From positions 434,001-498,000 of the forward strand of contig NZ_CP162005.1 in NCBI RefSeq assembly GCF_040822065.1: a stretch of 64,000 nucleotides of DNA. The letters are read 5' to 3'. This DNA comes from Pedobacter sp. WC2423 (GTDB taxonomy: Bacteria; Bacteroidota; Bacteroidia; Sphingobacteriales; Sphingobacteriaceae). Of this stretch, positions 26,759 to 34,526 are shown one piece after another (position 1 is the stretch's first letter; every line of letters starts with the position of its first letter). The notes under the pieces are model-generated. The model had not been told where the DNA came from and ran no database searches. It worked only from the letters and a program-made list of their open reading frames with translations. A program made the translations under genes and the position numbers.

Positions 26759-27190
26759 ATGAACTTAAATGCCACTACGATAGCAATTCTACTGGTTGTT
26801 GTCCTTGCGATCCCTTACCTGGTCCATGTGATCAGAAAAGTACAAAACTATAGCATCCCTTTGATCAAAGCATTAAATCCTTTTTATACAAAGGAGATGC
26901 ACGAAGCAGATCAGCTGAAGTTGAGTTTATCTCCAATCGTTAAGGAAATGGAAACGCAGGAGCTGGCAAAATTCATTAAACACTGGACTGCCAAATTTGA
27001 AAACGGTAGTTTAACTGAACAGGATGTGACAGATCTGAATGCAAGAATTGCAGATGGCAGAGCAGATCAGGTGAATGGTATCCTGGCTTTACATCCGGCA
27101 GCCAGCATTCAGTTTCAGGAGATCAATGCACAATTGAAACGCAAAGAAGCTGTAATTGAACAGGAAACTGTATCAGAAGTCTTAGTCTAA
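26759..27190 (+). CDS. Small membrane-anchored protein downstream of dnaA, unknown function
   Basis: A 143-residue protein with one N-terminal transmembrane segment (about residues 6-26) and a mostly helical, charged cytoplasmic part (MHEADQLKLSLSPIVKEMETQELAKFIKHW, later LNAQLKRKEAVIEQE). No domain is recognised. It starts 19 bases after the dnaA stop with no terminator between, so it is probably in the dnaA transcript, and a terminator follows 9 bases after its stop. The position hints at a link with replication or the membrane, but that is a guess. Confidence 0.65.
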   Translation: MNLNATTIAILLVVVLAIPYLVHVIRKVQNYSIPLIKALNPFYTKEMHEADQLKLSLSPIVKEMETQELAKFIKHWTAKFENGSLTEQDVTDLNARIADGRADQVNGILALHPAASIQFQEINAQLKRKEAVIEQETVSEVLV

Positions 27191-27199
27191 AAAAATATC

Positions 27200-27245
27200 A
27201 AATGATAAAGCTGAATCTTGTCCTTAAGGTTCAGCTTTATCATTT
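27200..27245. terminator. Bidirectional terminator overlapping the tail of the convergent gene
   Basis: A perfect 16-base-pair stem (27200-27215 with 27230-27245). For the plus strand it ends the dnaA transcript. On the minus strand its first arm lies within the last codons of the TPR protein and the loop includes that gene's stop codon (27224-27226), after which the second arm and an A/T-rich stretch follow. Confidence 0.8.
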
Positions 27246-28672
27246 AGTTTAGTTGCGATATTCTGAATAGAATTATCCAGATTTTGAGCAGAATCGAAAA
27301 GTGCCTGTTCAAACTCAAAGTAAGTTTCCTTCCGGTCTTCACTCATTCTGATCACCATGATTATGCCTAGTATATTGCTCAGGTATTTACGTATCTCATG
27401 AGAATTGATAAATGAAATCTCACTGTTTAATTTGTTGAACATCAATTCATCATACTTTTTCTTCATTTTCAGCGAGCGGTACAGGAAAATAAAAGTCAGT
27501 ATAATCATACCTGCAACTACCATACATAACATAAAGTAATTTTGTCTCACTGCTAAATTTTCCTGAGCAACTACATATTTTTTATTAATCTCATCATACT
27601 TCAGGTAATTCAGAATACTTCCGGTTTTCATGGTTCTGATTGTATTTAATGCGGCCTGATCGGTTGCTCTTTTATAATATAACGCAGCTAAAGCAAACTT
27701 TTTTTCTTTCATACAGGCATCACCCAAAATATTGAATAGTTTGCATCTCATCTGGCCCAGACTCTTCAGGTCTGCGGATGACAAGAGTTTAAGCGCTATT
27801 GCTCTGGCCTTTTCTGCTTGATTAAATAGCAGGTAAGCCTGTGCTAAATGAAGAGAGGTGCAGAGTTTTTCAGGATCATTGGCATTATCAATCAGTAGCT
27901 TAATTTCATCAATTGATCTTTTATCCTTTTGTAATAATAATACCATGTATTTCAGGCGATGTGTATTACTCGTATTGGCAGATTTGATCTGATTTGCTTT
28001 ATCCGTATAATAATTTAAAGAATCCAGGTTATTTAAATGAAAGTAGGCCATAGCTTTATGCTCATCAACCAGCATTTGCGCTCTTCCTTGTTGAGCAGCC
28101 AGATGATGCGCAGTGTCCAATGTTATTATAGCCTCTTTATAAAGGCTGCTCTTGATGTAAAGATCTGCCATGTTGATATAATTCGAAATAAGTTTACTGG
28201 TATCGTGAAGGTTTTGTAATCGCTTTTCAATAATCAGATAACTTTCCATTGCCCGCATGTAATTTTCCAGGTCAGTATCAATCAATGCCAGTATACTCAG
28301 CAGCCTGATCATCCGTGAATTTTGCTGTGGTGTTTCATCCAGTGCTTTAAGGATATAGCGCTTTGCCTGTTCAAATTTTAAAAGTCTTTTGGCATATAAA
28401 GCCTCTATTTCATAGCTAAATATTTTTTTATCAGAAAGATTACTTTTTAGAATTACCGATAATAATATTTCTCTGTTGCTGCTTAGGTTTTCTTCTTTTG
28501 CCAGCCATATATAAGAGTTGATCAGTTTTTCCAGCTGCATTTCTGATACAGATGCAGAAGAATTTACAGCTGTTATTATTTTATCCCGGAGGCCGTTTCC
28601 AGCGTACAGGAGGGTAGAAGAAAGGAAAAAGATTAACGTTGAAATGACAGCCATTTTGAGGATTGTCTTCAT
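27224..28672 (-). CDS. TPR sensor-like protein with H-box but no kinase ATPase domain
   Basis: A 482-residue protein with a signal peptide (residues 1-24), a long array of TPR-like helices (about 70-350), one transmembrane segment (about 372-394) and a short cytoplasmic tail. In the tail, EISFINSHEIRKYLSNILG puts a histidine at 425 in a context very like the H-box of histidine kinases, followed by a second helix, but the protein stops about 57 residues later and has no HATPase_c domain. Bacteroidota have many TPR-histidine kinases of this layout; this one seems cut to the dimerisation half. No frameshifted kinase half follows in the DNA. No response regulator is adjacent. Confidence 0.75.
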   Translation of the reverse strand: MKTILKMAVISTLIFFLSSTLLYAGNGLRDKIITAVNSSASVSEMQLEKLINSYIWLAKEENLSSNREILLSVILKSNLSDKKIFSYEIEALYAKRLLKFEQAKRYILKALDETPQQNSRMIRLLSILALIDTDLENYMRAMESYLIIEKRLQNLHDTSKLISNYINMADLYIKSSLYKEAIITLDTAHHLAAQQGRAQMLVDEHKAMAYFHLNNLDSLNYYTDKANQIKSANTSNTHRLKYMVLLLQKDKRSIDEIKLLIDNANDPEKLCTSLHLAQAYLLFNQAEKARAIALKLLSSADLKSLGQMRCKLFNILGDACMKEKKFALAALYYKRATDQAALNTIRTMKTGSILNYLKYDEINKKYVVAQENLAVRQNYFMLCMVVAGMIILTFIFLYRSLKMKKKYDELMFNKLNSEISFINSHEIRKYLSNILGIIMVIRMSEDRKETYFEFEQALFDSAQNLDNSIQNIATKLNDKAEP

Positions 28673-29372
28673 TTATATTTATTTAAATTGCTTGATATGA
28701 GGCTTATTTAAAAGTAGTGAAAGGAGAAGCAATCCTCCTTAGGAATTTTTATTTAAATAGTCGGAAATTAACAATTTTGCAGTATTTGTTACACATATAT
28801 GTTGTTTTGTTAACATAAGCAATGGTTTTCTGATAAATTCACTGCTGAATGTGATGATGACAATTCAAATTAACTGCGACTGAATTCTTTTGGATCTTCA
28901 GGTGATTTACAGGGAGGGCATGAGGGTTTAGCAAGGGTTAAGAGAGGTTTGTATGTGCTTTCAGTAAAGCTGCACTTTAATCAAAAGACCAATATCAACT
29001 CCTGTTTTTTATTAATTTTCAAACTGGATGAGCAACTGGATTCCTTTACGCATAATGATCAAGGTAATTCCATTGATTTTCCCAATTGTGTTAAAATTCC
29101 GTATATGGTTGTAGTTTTATGAGCTGACTGACAAATATTATAATATGATGGTAGATAATTTGATAATAAATATAGCCTGGCTTTTAAAATTGGTTTTTTT
29201 TTGACTTAGAAGTAATTTTTAATTCTTATCTTAAATCACTAAATTTCATGGTGACGACCAGATATGCTGATTTTTATAGCCTATATCGTTTAATCATTGG
29301 CTAATAAAGTAAAACCAGCATTTCAATTATTTTCTTTAATTTAATCCTGACCAAATTTAAGCTATATATCAA
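28673..29372. other. 700-base AT-rich divergent spacer
   Basis: Lies between the TPR sensor gene (minus) and the GH95 gene (plus). I saw no open frame above about 30 codons, no tRNA-like fold and no clear promoter pair. Its length leaves room for regulatory sites or a small RNA that I cannot demonstrate. Confidence 0.5.
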
Positions 29373-31757
29373 ATGAAGAAACTTTTCCTTTTTTTTGCCG
29401 GCCTCCCGTTGCTTGTAATTCAAGCTTCTGCACAACCAAATAACCATAAACTCATTTATGATAAACCCGCCACGCAATTTGAAGAGGCACTGCCATTAGG
29501 AAATGGCAGAATGGGAGTGATGGTTTATGGTGGTGTTCAGACTGAAAGATTTTCGTTGAATGAAGCTACATTATGGGCAGGAGGACCTGTTAATCCGGAC
29601 ATGAATCCGCAAGCGAAAACTTATCTAAAGCCAGTAAGGGAAGCTTTGTTTGCAGAAAACTATAAAAAAGCAGATTCACTGGTGCATTTTATGCAGGGCA
29701 AATTCTCAGAATCTTATGCGCCGCTTGGTAACCTGTTTTTTAATTTTAAACATCAGGGAGAGCCTGTGGCTTATCGAAGAGAGCTTGATATACAAAATGC
29801 AAAGAGTAAAGTCAGCTATACACTTAATGGAACAGCTTATACCCGGGAAACTTTTATCTCTCATCCGGATCAGCTGGTTGTAGTCCGGCTTACTGCAAGC
29901 GGAAAAGATAAGCTGGATTTTACCTGCCATTTAAACAGTCTGCTAAGGCATAAGGTATCTTCAAATGGTAAAGTCCTGTCAATGAACGGACATTCGCCTG
30001 TACATGTTTCTCCAGGTTATTACAGGAACGAAGTGATCTGGGATGATGTCAATGCAATGCGTTTTACTGCGCAGCTTAAAGTGCTTAAAACAGATGGAAA
30101 GTTTAATACAGAAGATAGTGTGCTGCATATTTCAGGTGCACGTGAAGCGGTTATTGTGCTTTCTATGGCAACCAGTTATAATGGGTTTGACGTCAATCCG
30201 GGTACCCGTGGAAAAAATGAATTAAAAATAGCGGATGATTATCTGAAAAAAGCGGTTTCTTATGCTGTGCTTTTAAAAAATCATACGCAGGATTTCAGAA
30301 AATATTATGACCGGGTACAGCTTACTTTAGGCGATGAGGACCGTGCAGAGCTGAATACTGCAGACCGGTTGAATGCCTTTGCTGCTGGTAAAAATGATAA
30401 TGCACTGGTTGCTTTATATTATCAATACAGCAGGTATCTATTGATCAGTTCATCAAGGTCAGGCGGGGAGCCTACCAATTTACAGGGAATCTGGAATGAA
30501 AAAGTACAACCACCCTGGAGTAGTAATTATACAACCAATATCAATGCTGAAATGAATTACTGGGGTGTGGAAACTGCAAATTTGCCTGAGATGCATCAGC
30601 CATTACTTGATTTTATAGGTCGTCTGGCAAAAAACGGCGCTGTAACAGCCAGGAATTATTATGGAGCGGGTGGCTGGGTGTTACATCATAACAGTGATAT
30701 CTGGGCGATGACCAATCCTGTTGGTGATTTTGGAAATGGTTCTCCGGCATGGGCAAACTGGCCAATGGGTGGTAACTGGATGGCTACTCACCTTTGGGAA
30801 CATTACGCTTTTACACAAGATGCAACCTATTTAAAAGCGCAGGCTTACCCGTTGATGAAAGGTGCAGTACAATTTTGTCTTGATTTTTTAGTTGCAGATA
30901 AAAATGGCTATCTTTTAACTGCTCCCTCAACTTCGCCAGAAAATAATTATATCACGCCATCCGGATATGTTGGCGCTTTATTATATGGTGGTACGTCCGA
31001 TTTAGCTATTATCAGAGAATTATTTAATGATTATGTAAAGGCAAGCGAGCTGTTAAATGCAGATCCTGATATACGTAATCAGGTTAAAAACGCTTTAAAA
31101 AGGATGTTGCCCTATCGTATAGGCAAGGCAGGGAATTTACAGGAATGGTATCATGACTGGAAGGACGAGGATCCTAAGCACAGGCATGTTTCTCATCTTT
31201 TTGGTGCTTATCCGGGTTATTCTATTACCTCGGCAGCAAACCCTGAGCTGGCCAATGCAGTCAGAAAATCTTTAACTGTGCGTACCAATGAAGGAACCGG
31301 GTGGGCAATTACCTGGAGAATCAATTTGTGGGCAAGAATGCAGAATGGGGAAAGAGCCTACGATGCGTTAAAAAAACTATTGCGTTTTGTAGGTAACGGG
31401 GCAGACGTGAAAATGAACGGTGGTGGTACTTATGCGAATCTGTTTTGTGCGCATCCGCCATTTCAGATTGACGGCAACTTTGGCGGAGGAGCGGGTATTG
31501 CAGAAATGCTTTTACAAAGTCATCAGGGGTATATTGAACTGTTGCCGGCTATTCCTGCCGAATGGAAACAAGGGCAGGTTAAGGGCTTGATTGCCAGGGG
31601 AGGGTATAGTATTGATATGCAGTGGGAAGATGGTAAACTGATCTCGGCACAGTTGAAGGCTAAAAAAGCAGGGAATTGCAAGATTAAATACGGAAATAAA
31701 ATAATCAGCTTGCCTGTGGCCTCAGGAAGCACTTATAACCTCTCTGAGTTGCTGTAA
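29373..31757 (+). CDS. GH95 alpha-L-fucosidase
   Basis: A 794-residue exported enzyme with a signal peptide (residues 1-20, ending QASAQ). The GH95 pattern runs through it: WDE-like N-terminal beta domain with EALPLGNGRMGVMVYGG and FSLNEATLWAGGP, the (alpha/alpha)6 barrel with GGEPTNLQGIWNE, then NINAEMNYWGVETANLPE carrying the asparagines that activate water, a LLTAPSTSPEN segment with the acid, and FQIDGNFGG with the aspartate near the end. It removes alpha-1,2-linked fucose or galactose from host or plant glycans. It is monocistronic, ended by a hairpin that includes its stop codon. Confidence 0.93.
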   Translation: MKKLFLFFAGLPLLVIQASAQPNNHKLIYDKPATQFEEALPLGNGRMGVMVYGGVQTERFSLNEATLWAGGPVNPDMNPQAKTYLKPVREALFAENYKKADSLVHFMQGKFSESYAPLGNLFFNFKHQGEPVAYRRELDIQNAKSKVSYTLNGTAYTRETFISHPDQLVVVRLTASGKDKLDFTCHLNSLLRHKVSSNGKVLSMNGHSPVHVSPGYYRNEVIWDDVNAMRFTAQLKVLKTDGKFNTEDSVLHISGAREAVIVLSMATSYNGFDVNPGTRGKNELKIADDYLKKAVSYAVLLKNHTQDFRKYYDRVQLTLGDEDRAELNTADRLNAFAAGKNDNALVALYYQYSRYLLISSSRSGGEPTNLQGIWNEKVQPPWSSNYTTNINAEMNYWGVETANLPEMHQPLLDFIGRLAKNGAVTARNYYGAGGWVLHHNSDIWAMTNPVGDFGNGSPAWANWPMGGNWMATHLWEHYAFTQDATYLKAQAYPLMKGAVQFCLDFLVADKNGYLLTAPSTSPENNYITPSGYVGALLYGGTSDLAIIRELFNDYVKASELLNADPDIRNQVKNALKRMLPYRIGKAGNLQEWYHDWKDEDPKHRHVSHLFGAYPGYSITSAANPELANAVRKSLTVRTNEGTGWAITWRINLWARMQNGERAYDALKKLLRFVGNGADVKMNGGGTYANLFCAHPPFQIDGNFGGGAGIAEMLLQSHQGYIELLPAIPAEWKQGQVKGLIARGGYSIDMQWEDGKLISAQLKAKKAGNCKIKYGNKIISLPVASGSTYNLSELL

Positions 31758-31780
31758 TCAGCAACTCAGATTTACTTTCT
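31743..31780 (+). terminator. Terminator whose stem overlaps the GH95 stop codon
   Basis: TCTGAGTTGCTG (31743-31754) and CAGCAACTCAGA (31759-31770) form a perfect 12-base-pair stem. The TAAT loop contains the stop codon (31755-31757), and a T-rich stretch follows to about 31780. Confidence 0.7.
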
Positions 31781-32223
31781 GCTGAAAATTCCGTGATGTT
31801 CACCTAGGGCAATCGTCAATTGGTGTAATAATGAATAGATTTTATTTTTTATAATTTAACTTTAAGGCATCTCTTAGTAATTAGAGTTAATACGTATTTA
31901 CAAGATAGTTATAAAAAAAATAAATATCCTGTAAGTTGTTGATTACGTTTGTGCTAATGAGTGTGAAGTTGAATAATTATTGATAAATAAAGGAGTTTAT
32001 TTCCTGTAAAAAGGGAATAGCTGTTTTACTGTGGAAGACGCAGCGATGTGAAAGGTTTTAGAGATGAAATCATAATCAGATTGCTTTCTGTGTTATTTTG
32101 TTTATCTTTTTTTGTTCCTGCTGATATATTTTGTTAATGATAATAAGTTGTTCAATTAATAATATGTTAATGTATGTTGCTTTACTTTATAAAATATCTT
32201 AATAGATTAAATTGATTGTTCGT

Positions 32224-32373
32224 ATGGCAGAATTAAAGGAGTGCGCATTAAAATCAAATCTGCGCTCATCAAAGAACAGAGATTGTATCTTTTACCCTGT
32301 ATGGGAACTATGCTTTTATTTGTTTTGTTTTTTAATTCCAGTAGTGAAAATGCAAACTTTTATACTCTATTAA
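32224..32373 (+). CDS. Candidate 49-residue small ORF upstream of sbnA
   Basis: ATG at 32224 opens a 49-codon frame ending TAA at 32371-32373. The first half is charged (MAELKECALKSNLRSSKNRD), the second hydrophobic and aromatic with four cysteines in total. It might be a small membrane peptide or precursor, but in DNA this AT-rich an open frame of this size is easily due to chance. Confidence 0.15.
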   Translation: MAELKECALKSNLRSSKNRDCIFYPVWELCFYLFCFLIPVVKMQTFILY

Positions 32374-32444
32374 GAAATAATTAATCGAATTAAATAGTAA
32401 CCTTCTACAAACCATTTTAACAAATTATAAATTAGTCAATCTCT

Positions 32445-32452
32445 TATCTTTA
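32445..32452 (+). promoter_or_regulatory. Possible -7 promoter box of sbnA
   Basis: TATCTTTA, one mismatch from TAnnTTTG, ends 12 bases before the sbnA ATG. No TTTG partner is visible at the expected distance. Confidence 0.3.
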
Positions 32453-32464
32453 GCTCACCTACCC

Positions 32465-33439
32465 ATGTTAAACGAACTAGGAAAACTCGCTGCCTTTATT
32501 GGCAATACCCCCCTAATTGAACTGAAAAATAATGAAGCCAACCTTTTTGCAAAGTTAGAATACAATAATTTTTCGGGAAGTTCAAAAGACCGTGCTGCAT
32601 TCAGCATCATTTACAACGGTATCAAATCGGGGAAAATTACGGACCATACAACTATCATTGCGTCGAGTTCAGGTAATCTTGCCATAGCAGTTGCTTCTAT
32701 CTGTAAAAGACTTAAATTAAGATTTATCCCGGTAATCGATCCTAATATTAATTCCTCTTACGAGACTTTATTAAACCTCATGTCTTACCAGGTTGTGAAA
32801 GTTACCGAAAGAGATCATACCGGAGGATACTTGTTAACCCGGATTAATGTCGTGAATGAATTACAGGAAAGAACGCCGGATTCTTTTATTGCTGATCAGT
32901 ATGGAGATCCTAATAACTATAAAGGTTATTATGGACTTGGAGAAGAAATTATTGCCTCTTTTGATCGTCTGGACTATATTTTTGTTGCAGTAAGCTCCAG
33001 CGGAGCGATTACTGGTATATCTGATTTTATCAAGAGAAAAAGACCAGAAGTGAAAATTGTAGGGGTAGATGTAGAAGGTTCTGTCATTTTTAGTGACAAG
33101 CCTGTCAAACGTTATATCTCAGGAATAGGCGCGAGCCAGGTTCCTCCGATTATGGAAAATGCAATTATTGACGATGTGGTTATTGTTTCTCAAATGAGTA
33201 TTATCAGAGGTTGTAATGAACTGCTGAATGAGCAGGCAATTTTTGCAGGAGCTTCTTCAGGTGCTGTTTACCTGGCTGCGAAAAATTATTTCAGATTTAA
33301 TGGTAGTGATCCCAAAGCTACTTCGCTATTGATTTTTCCAGATAAAGGCCATACTTATTTAGATACCATTTATAACCAGGAATGGGGTATACAACTGGCA
33401 GCCAGGTTAAACGAAGAAGTCCTTTCCATCAATTTTTAA
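32465..33439 (+). CDS. sbnA: SbnA-like N-(2-amino-2-carboxyethyl)-L-glutamate synthase
   Basis: A 324-residue fold-type II PLP enzyme of the cysteine synthase group. The PLP lysine is Lys41 in NFSGSSKDRAA, followed by the ASSSGNLAIA substrate loop near residue 72 and the SSGAITGIS phosphate-binding loop. Compared with true cysteine synthases the opening LGKLAAFIGNTPLIEL and the pairing with an SbnB homologue 17 bases downstream point to SbnA, which joins O-phospho-L-serine and glutamate. With SbnB this gives L-2,3-diaminopropionate. In other bacteria this amino acid feeds siderophores or peptide antibiotics. Confidence 0.82.
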   Translation: MLNELGKLAAFIGNTPLIELKNNEANLFAKLEYNNFSGSSKDRAAFSIIYNGIKSGKITDHTTIIASSSGNLAIAVASICKRLKLRFIPVIDPNINSSYETLLNLMSYQVVKVTERDHTGGYLLTRINVVNELQERTPDSFIADQYGDPNNYKGYYGLGEEIIASFDRLDYIFVAVSSSGAITGISDFIKRKRPEVKIVGVDVEGSVIFSDKPVKRYISGIGASQVPPIMENAIIDDVVIVSQMSIIRGCNELLNEQAIFAGASSGAVYLAAKNYFRFNGSDPKATSLLIFPDKGHTYLDTIYNQEWGIQLAARLNEEVLSINF

Positions 33440-33456
33440 GTCGTAAAATAGAAATC

Positions 33457-34428
33457 ATGTTATATCTGAATGCCAATAATATTAAAGAGATAGGTTTTAA
33501 TTGGGAACAATTAACCTCAGTAATCAAGGACGCAGTAGTACAGCTTCATGCTAACGACTATTCACAGCCAATTAAGCCTTATTTAAGATTTGGAGATCCT
33601 AAAAACAGGATTATTGCGATGCCAGCTTATATTGGCGGAGAGAATCCATGGGCAGGTATCAAATGGATTGCTAGTTTTCCTGATAATATTTATAAAGATA
33701 AACTAAGAGCAAATTCCGTTACTATTTTGAATGAACATGATTCGGGAATACCGCGTTGTATCATTAACACCGCAACGGTCAGTGCAATCAGAACTGCGGC
33801 CGTATCCGGTTTAGTAGTTAAAGAGTTTATCAATGGATACAATAGTGACCGGAAGCTAATTGTCGGGATCAATGGTTTCGGCCCGATTGGTCAGATGCAC
33901 CTGAGAATGATTACTTCCATTTTAGGTGAAACTATTGATAAAGTATTGATACATGATCTGAATCCTATTGATGTCAATAATATCGACGATGAAATTGCAG
34001 CGCAAACGTTTATCGTGTCAAGCTGGGAAGAATGTTATCGGGAGGCCGATATATTTATCACCTGCACAGTTTCTGATGCACCTTATATTAATCTTCCGCC
34101 TAAAAAGGGTTCTTTACAACTGAATGTCTCTTTGAGGGATTACACAGTAGATATGAAAGACTTTATGGATATCATTATCGTAGACAACTGGGAAGAAGTT
34201 TGCAGACAGAATACCGATATTGAAAACATGCACAAACAAAAAGGACTTTTGGAAAATGATACCTGGTCAATTGCGGAAATTGTGAACAAAGGTATTTTGG
34301 GGAAAAGAGCAGCGACTGATGTAGTGATGTTCAATCCAATGGGAATGGCTATTTTTGATATTGCAGTTGGCGGATATTATTATCGTGAAGCACTGCATAA
34401 AAATATGGGTTTCGCATTGCCGGATTAA
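33457..34428 (+). CDS. sbnB: SbnB-like 2,3-diaminopropionate synthase (ornithine cyclodeaminase family)
   Basis: A 323-residue protein of the ornithine cyclodeaminase/mu-crystallin family. It begins MLYLNANNIKEIGF, has the IKWIASFPDN segment near residue 70, NTATVSAIRTAAVSGL near residue 105 and a Rossmann NAD-binding motif GINGFGPIGQMH near residue 140. SbnB oxidatively cleaves the SbnA product into L-2,3-diaminopropionate and 2-oxoglutarate. The ATG at 33457 is preferred; an earlier in-frame ATG at 33382 lies 58 bases inside sbnA and would add a tail not seen in the family. sbnA and sbnB form one unit. Confidence 0.85.
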   Translation: MLYLNANNIKEIGFNWEQLTSVIKDAVVQLHANDYSQPIKPYLRFGDPKNRIIAMPAYIGGENPWAGIKWIASFPDNIYKDKLRANSVTILNEHDSGIPRCIINTATVSAIRTAAVSGLVVKEFINGYNSDRKLIVGINGFGPIGQMHLRMITSILGETIDKVLIHDLNPIDVNNIDDEIAAQTFIVSSWEECYREADIFITCTVSDAPYINLPPKKGSLQLNVSLRDYTVDMKDFMDIIIVDNWEEVCRQNTDIENMHKQKGLLENDTWSIAEIVNKGILGKRAATDVVMFNPMGMAIFDIAVGGYYYREALHKNMGFALPD

Positions 34429-34472
34429 TTACCAATCAATCATTTGTTTATTTTATGAAATTTATGCTTTAT

Positions 34473-34492
34473 AGCCCGCCTCAATGCGGGCT
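34473..34492 (+). terminator. Hairpin between sbnB and the ABC exporter gene
   Basis: AGCCCGC (34473-34479) and GCGGGCT (34486-34492) form a 7-base-pair GC-rich stem over a six-base loop. The T-run comes 11 bases later (34503-34508), so termination may be partial, letting some message reach the exporter. Confidence 0.45.
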
Positions 34493-34526
34493 GTAATGGC
34501 GTATTTTTTAATGCAAAATTTTCTCA

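Larger units (their letters stand above)
31758..32464. other. 707-base AT-rich intergenic region
   Basis: Between the GH95 gene and sbnA, both on the plus strand. After the GH95 terminator it contains no gene of normal size. A 49-codon open frame (32224-32373) is listed separately as a weak candidate, and TATCTTTA at 32445-32452 is a possible -7 box for sbnA. Confidence 0.5.

Noticed and set aside
33382..33456. Longer start of the SbnB-like protein
   Set aside because: Inside sbnA; family alignment from memory begins at MLYLN.
32465..34428. Staphyloferrin B locus
   Set aside because: Only sbnA and sbnB are present; no siderophore synthetase, decarboxylase or SbnG homologue is in the window.
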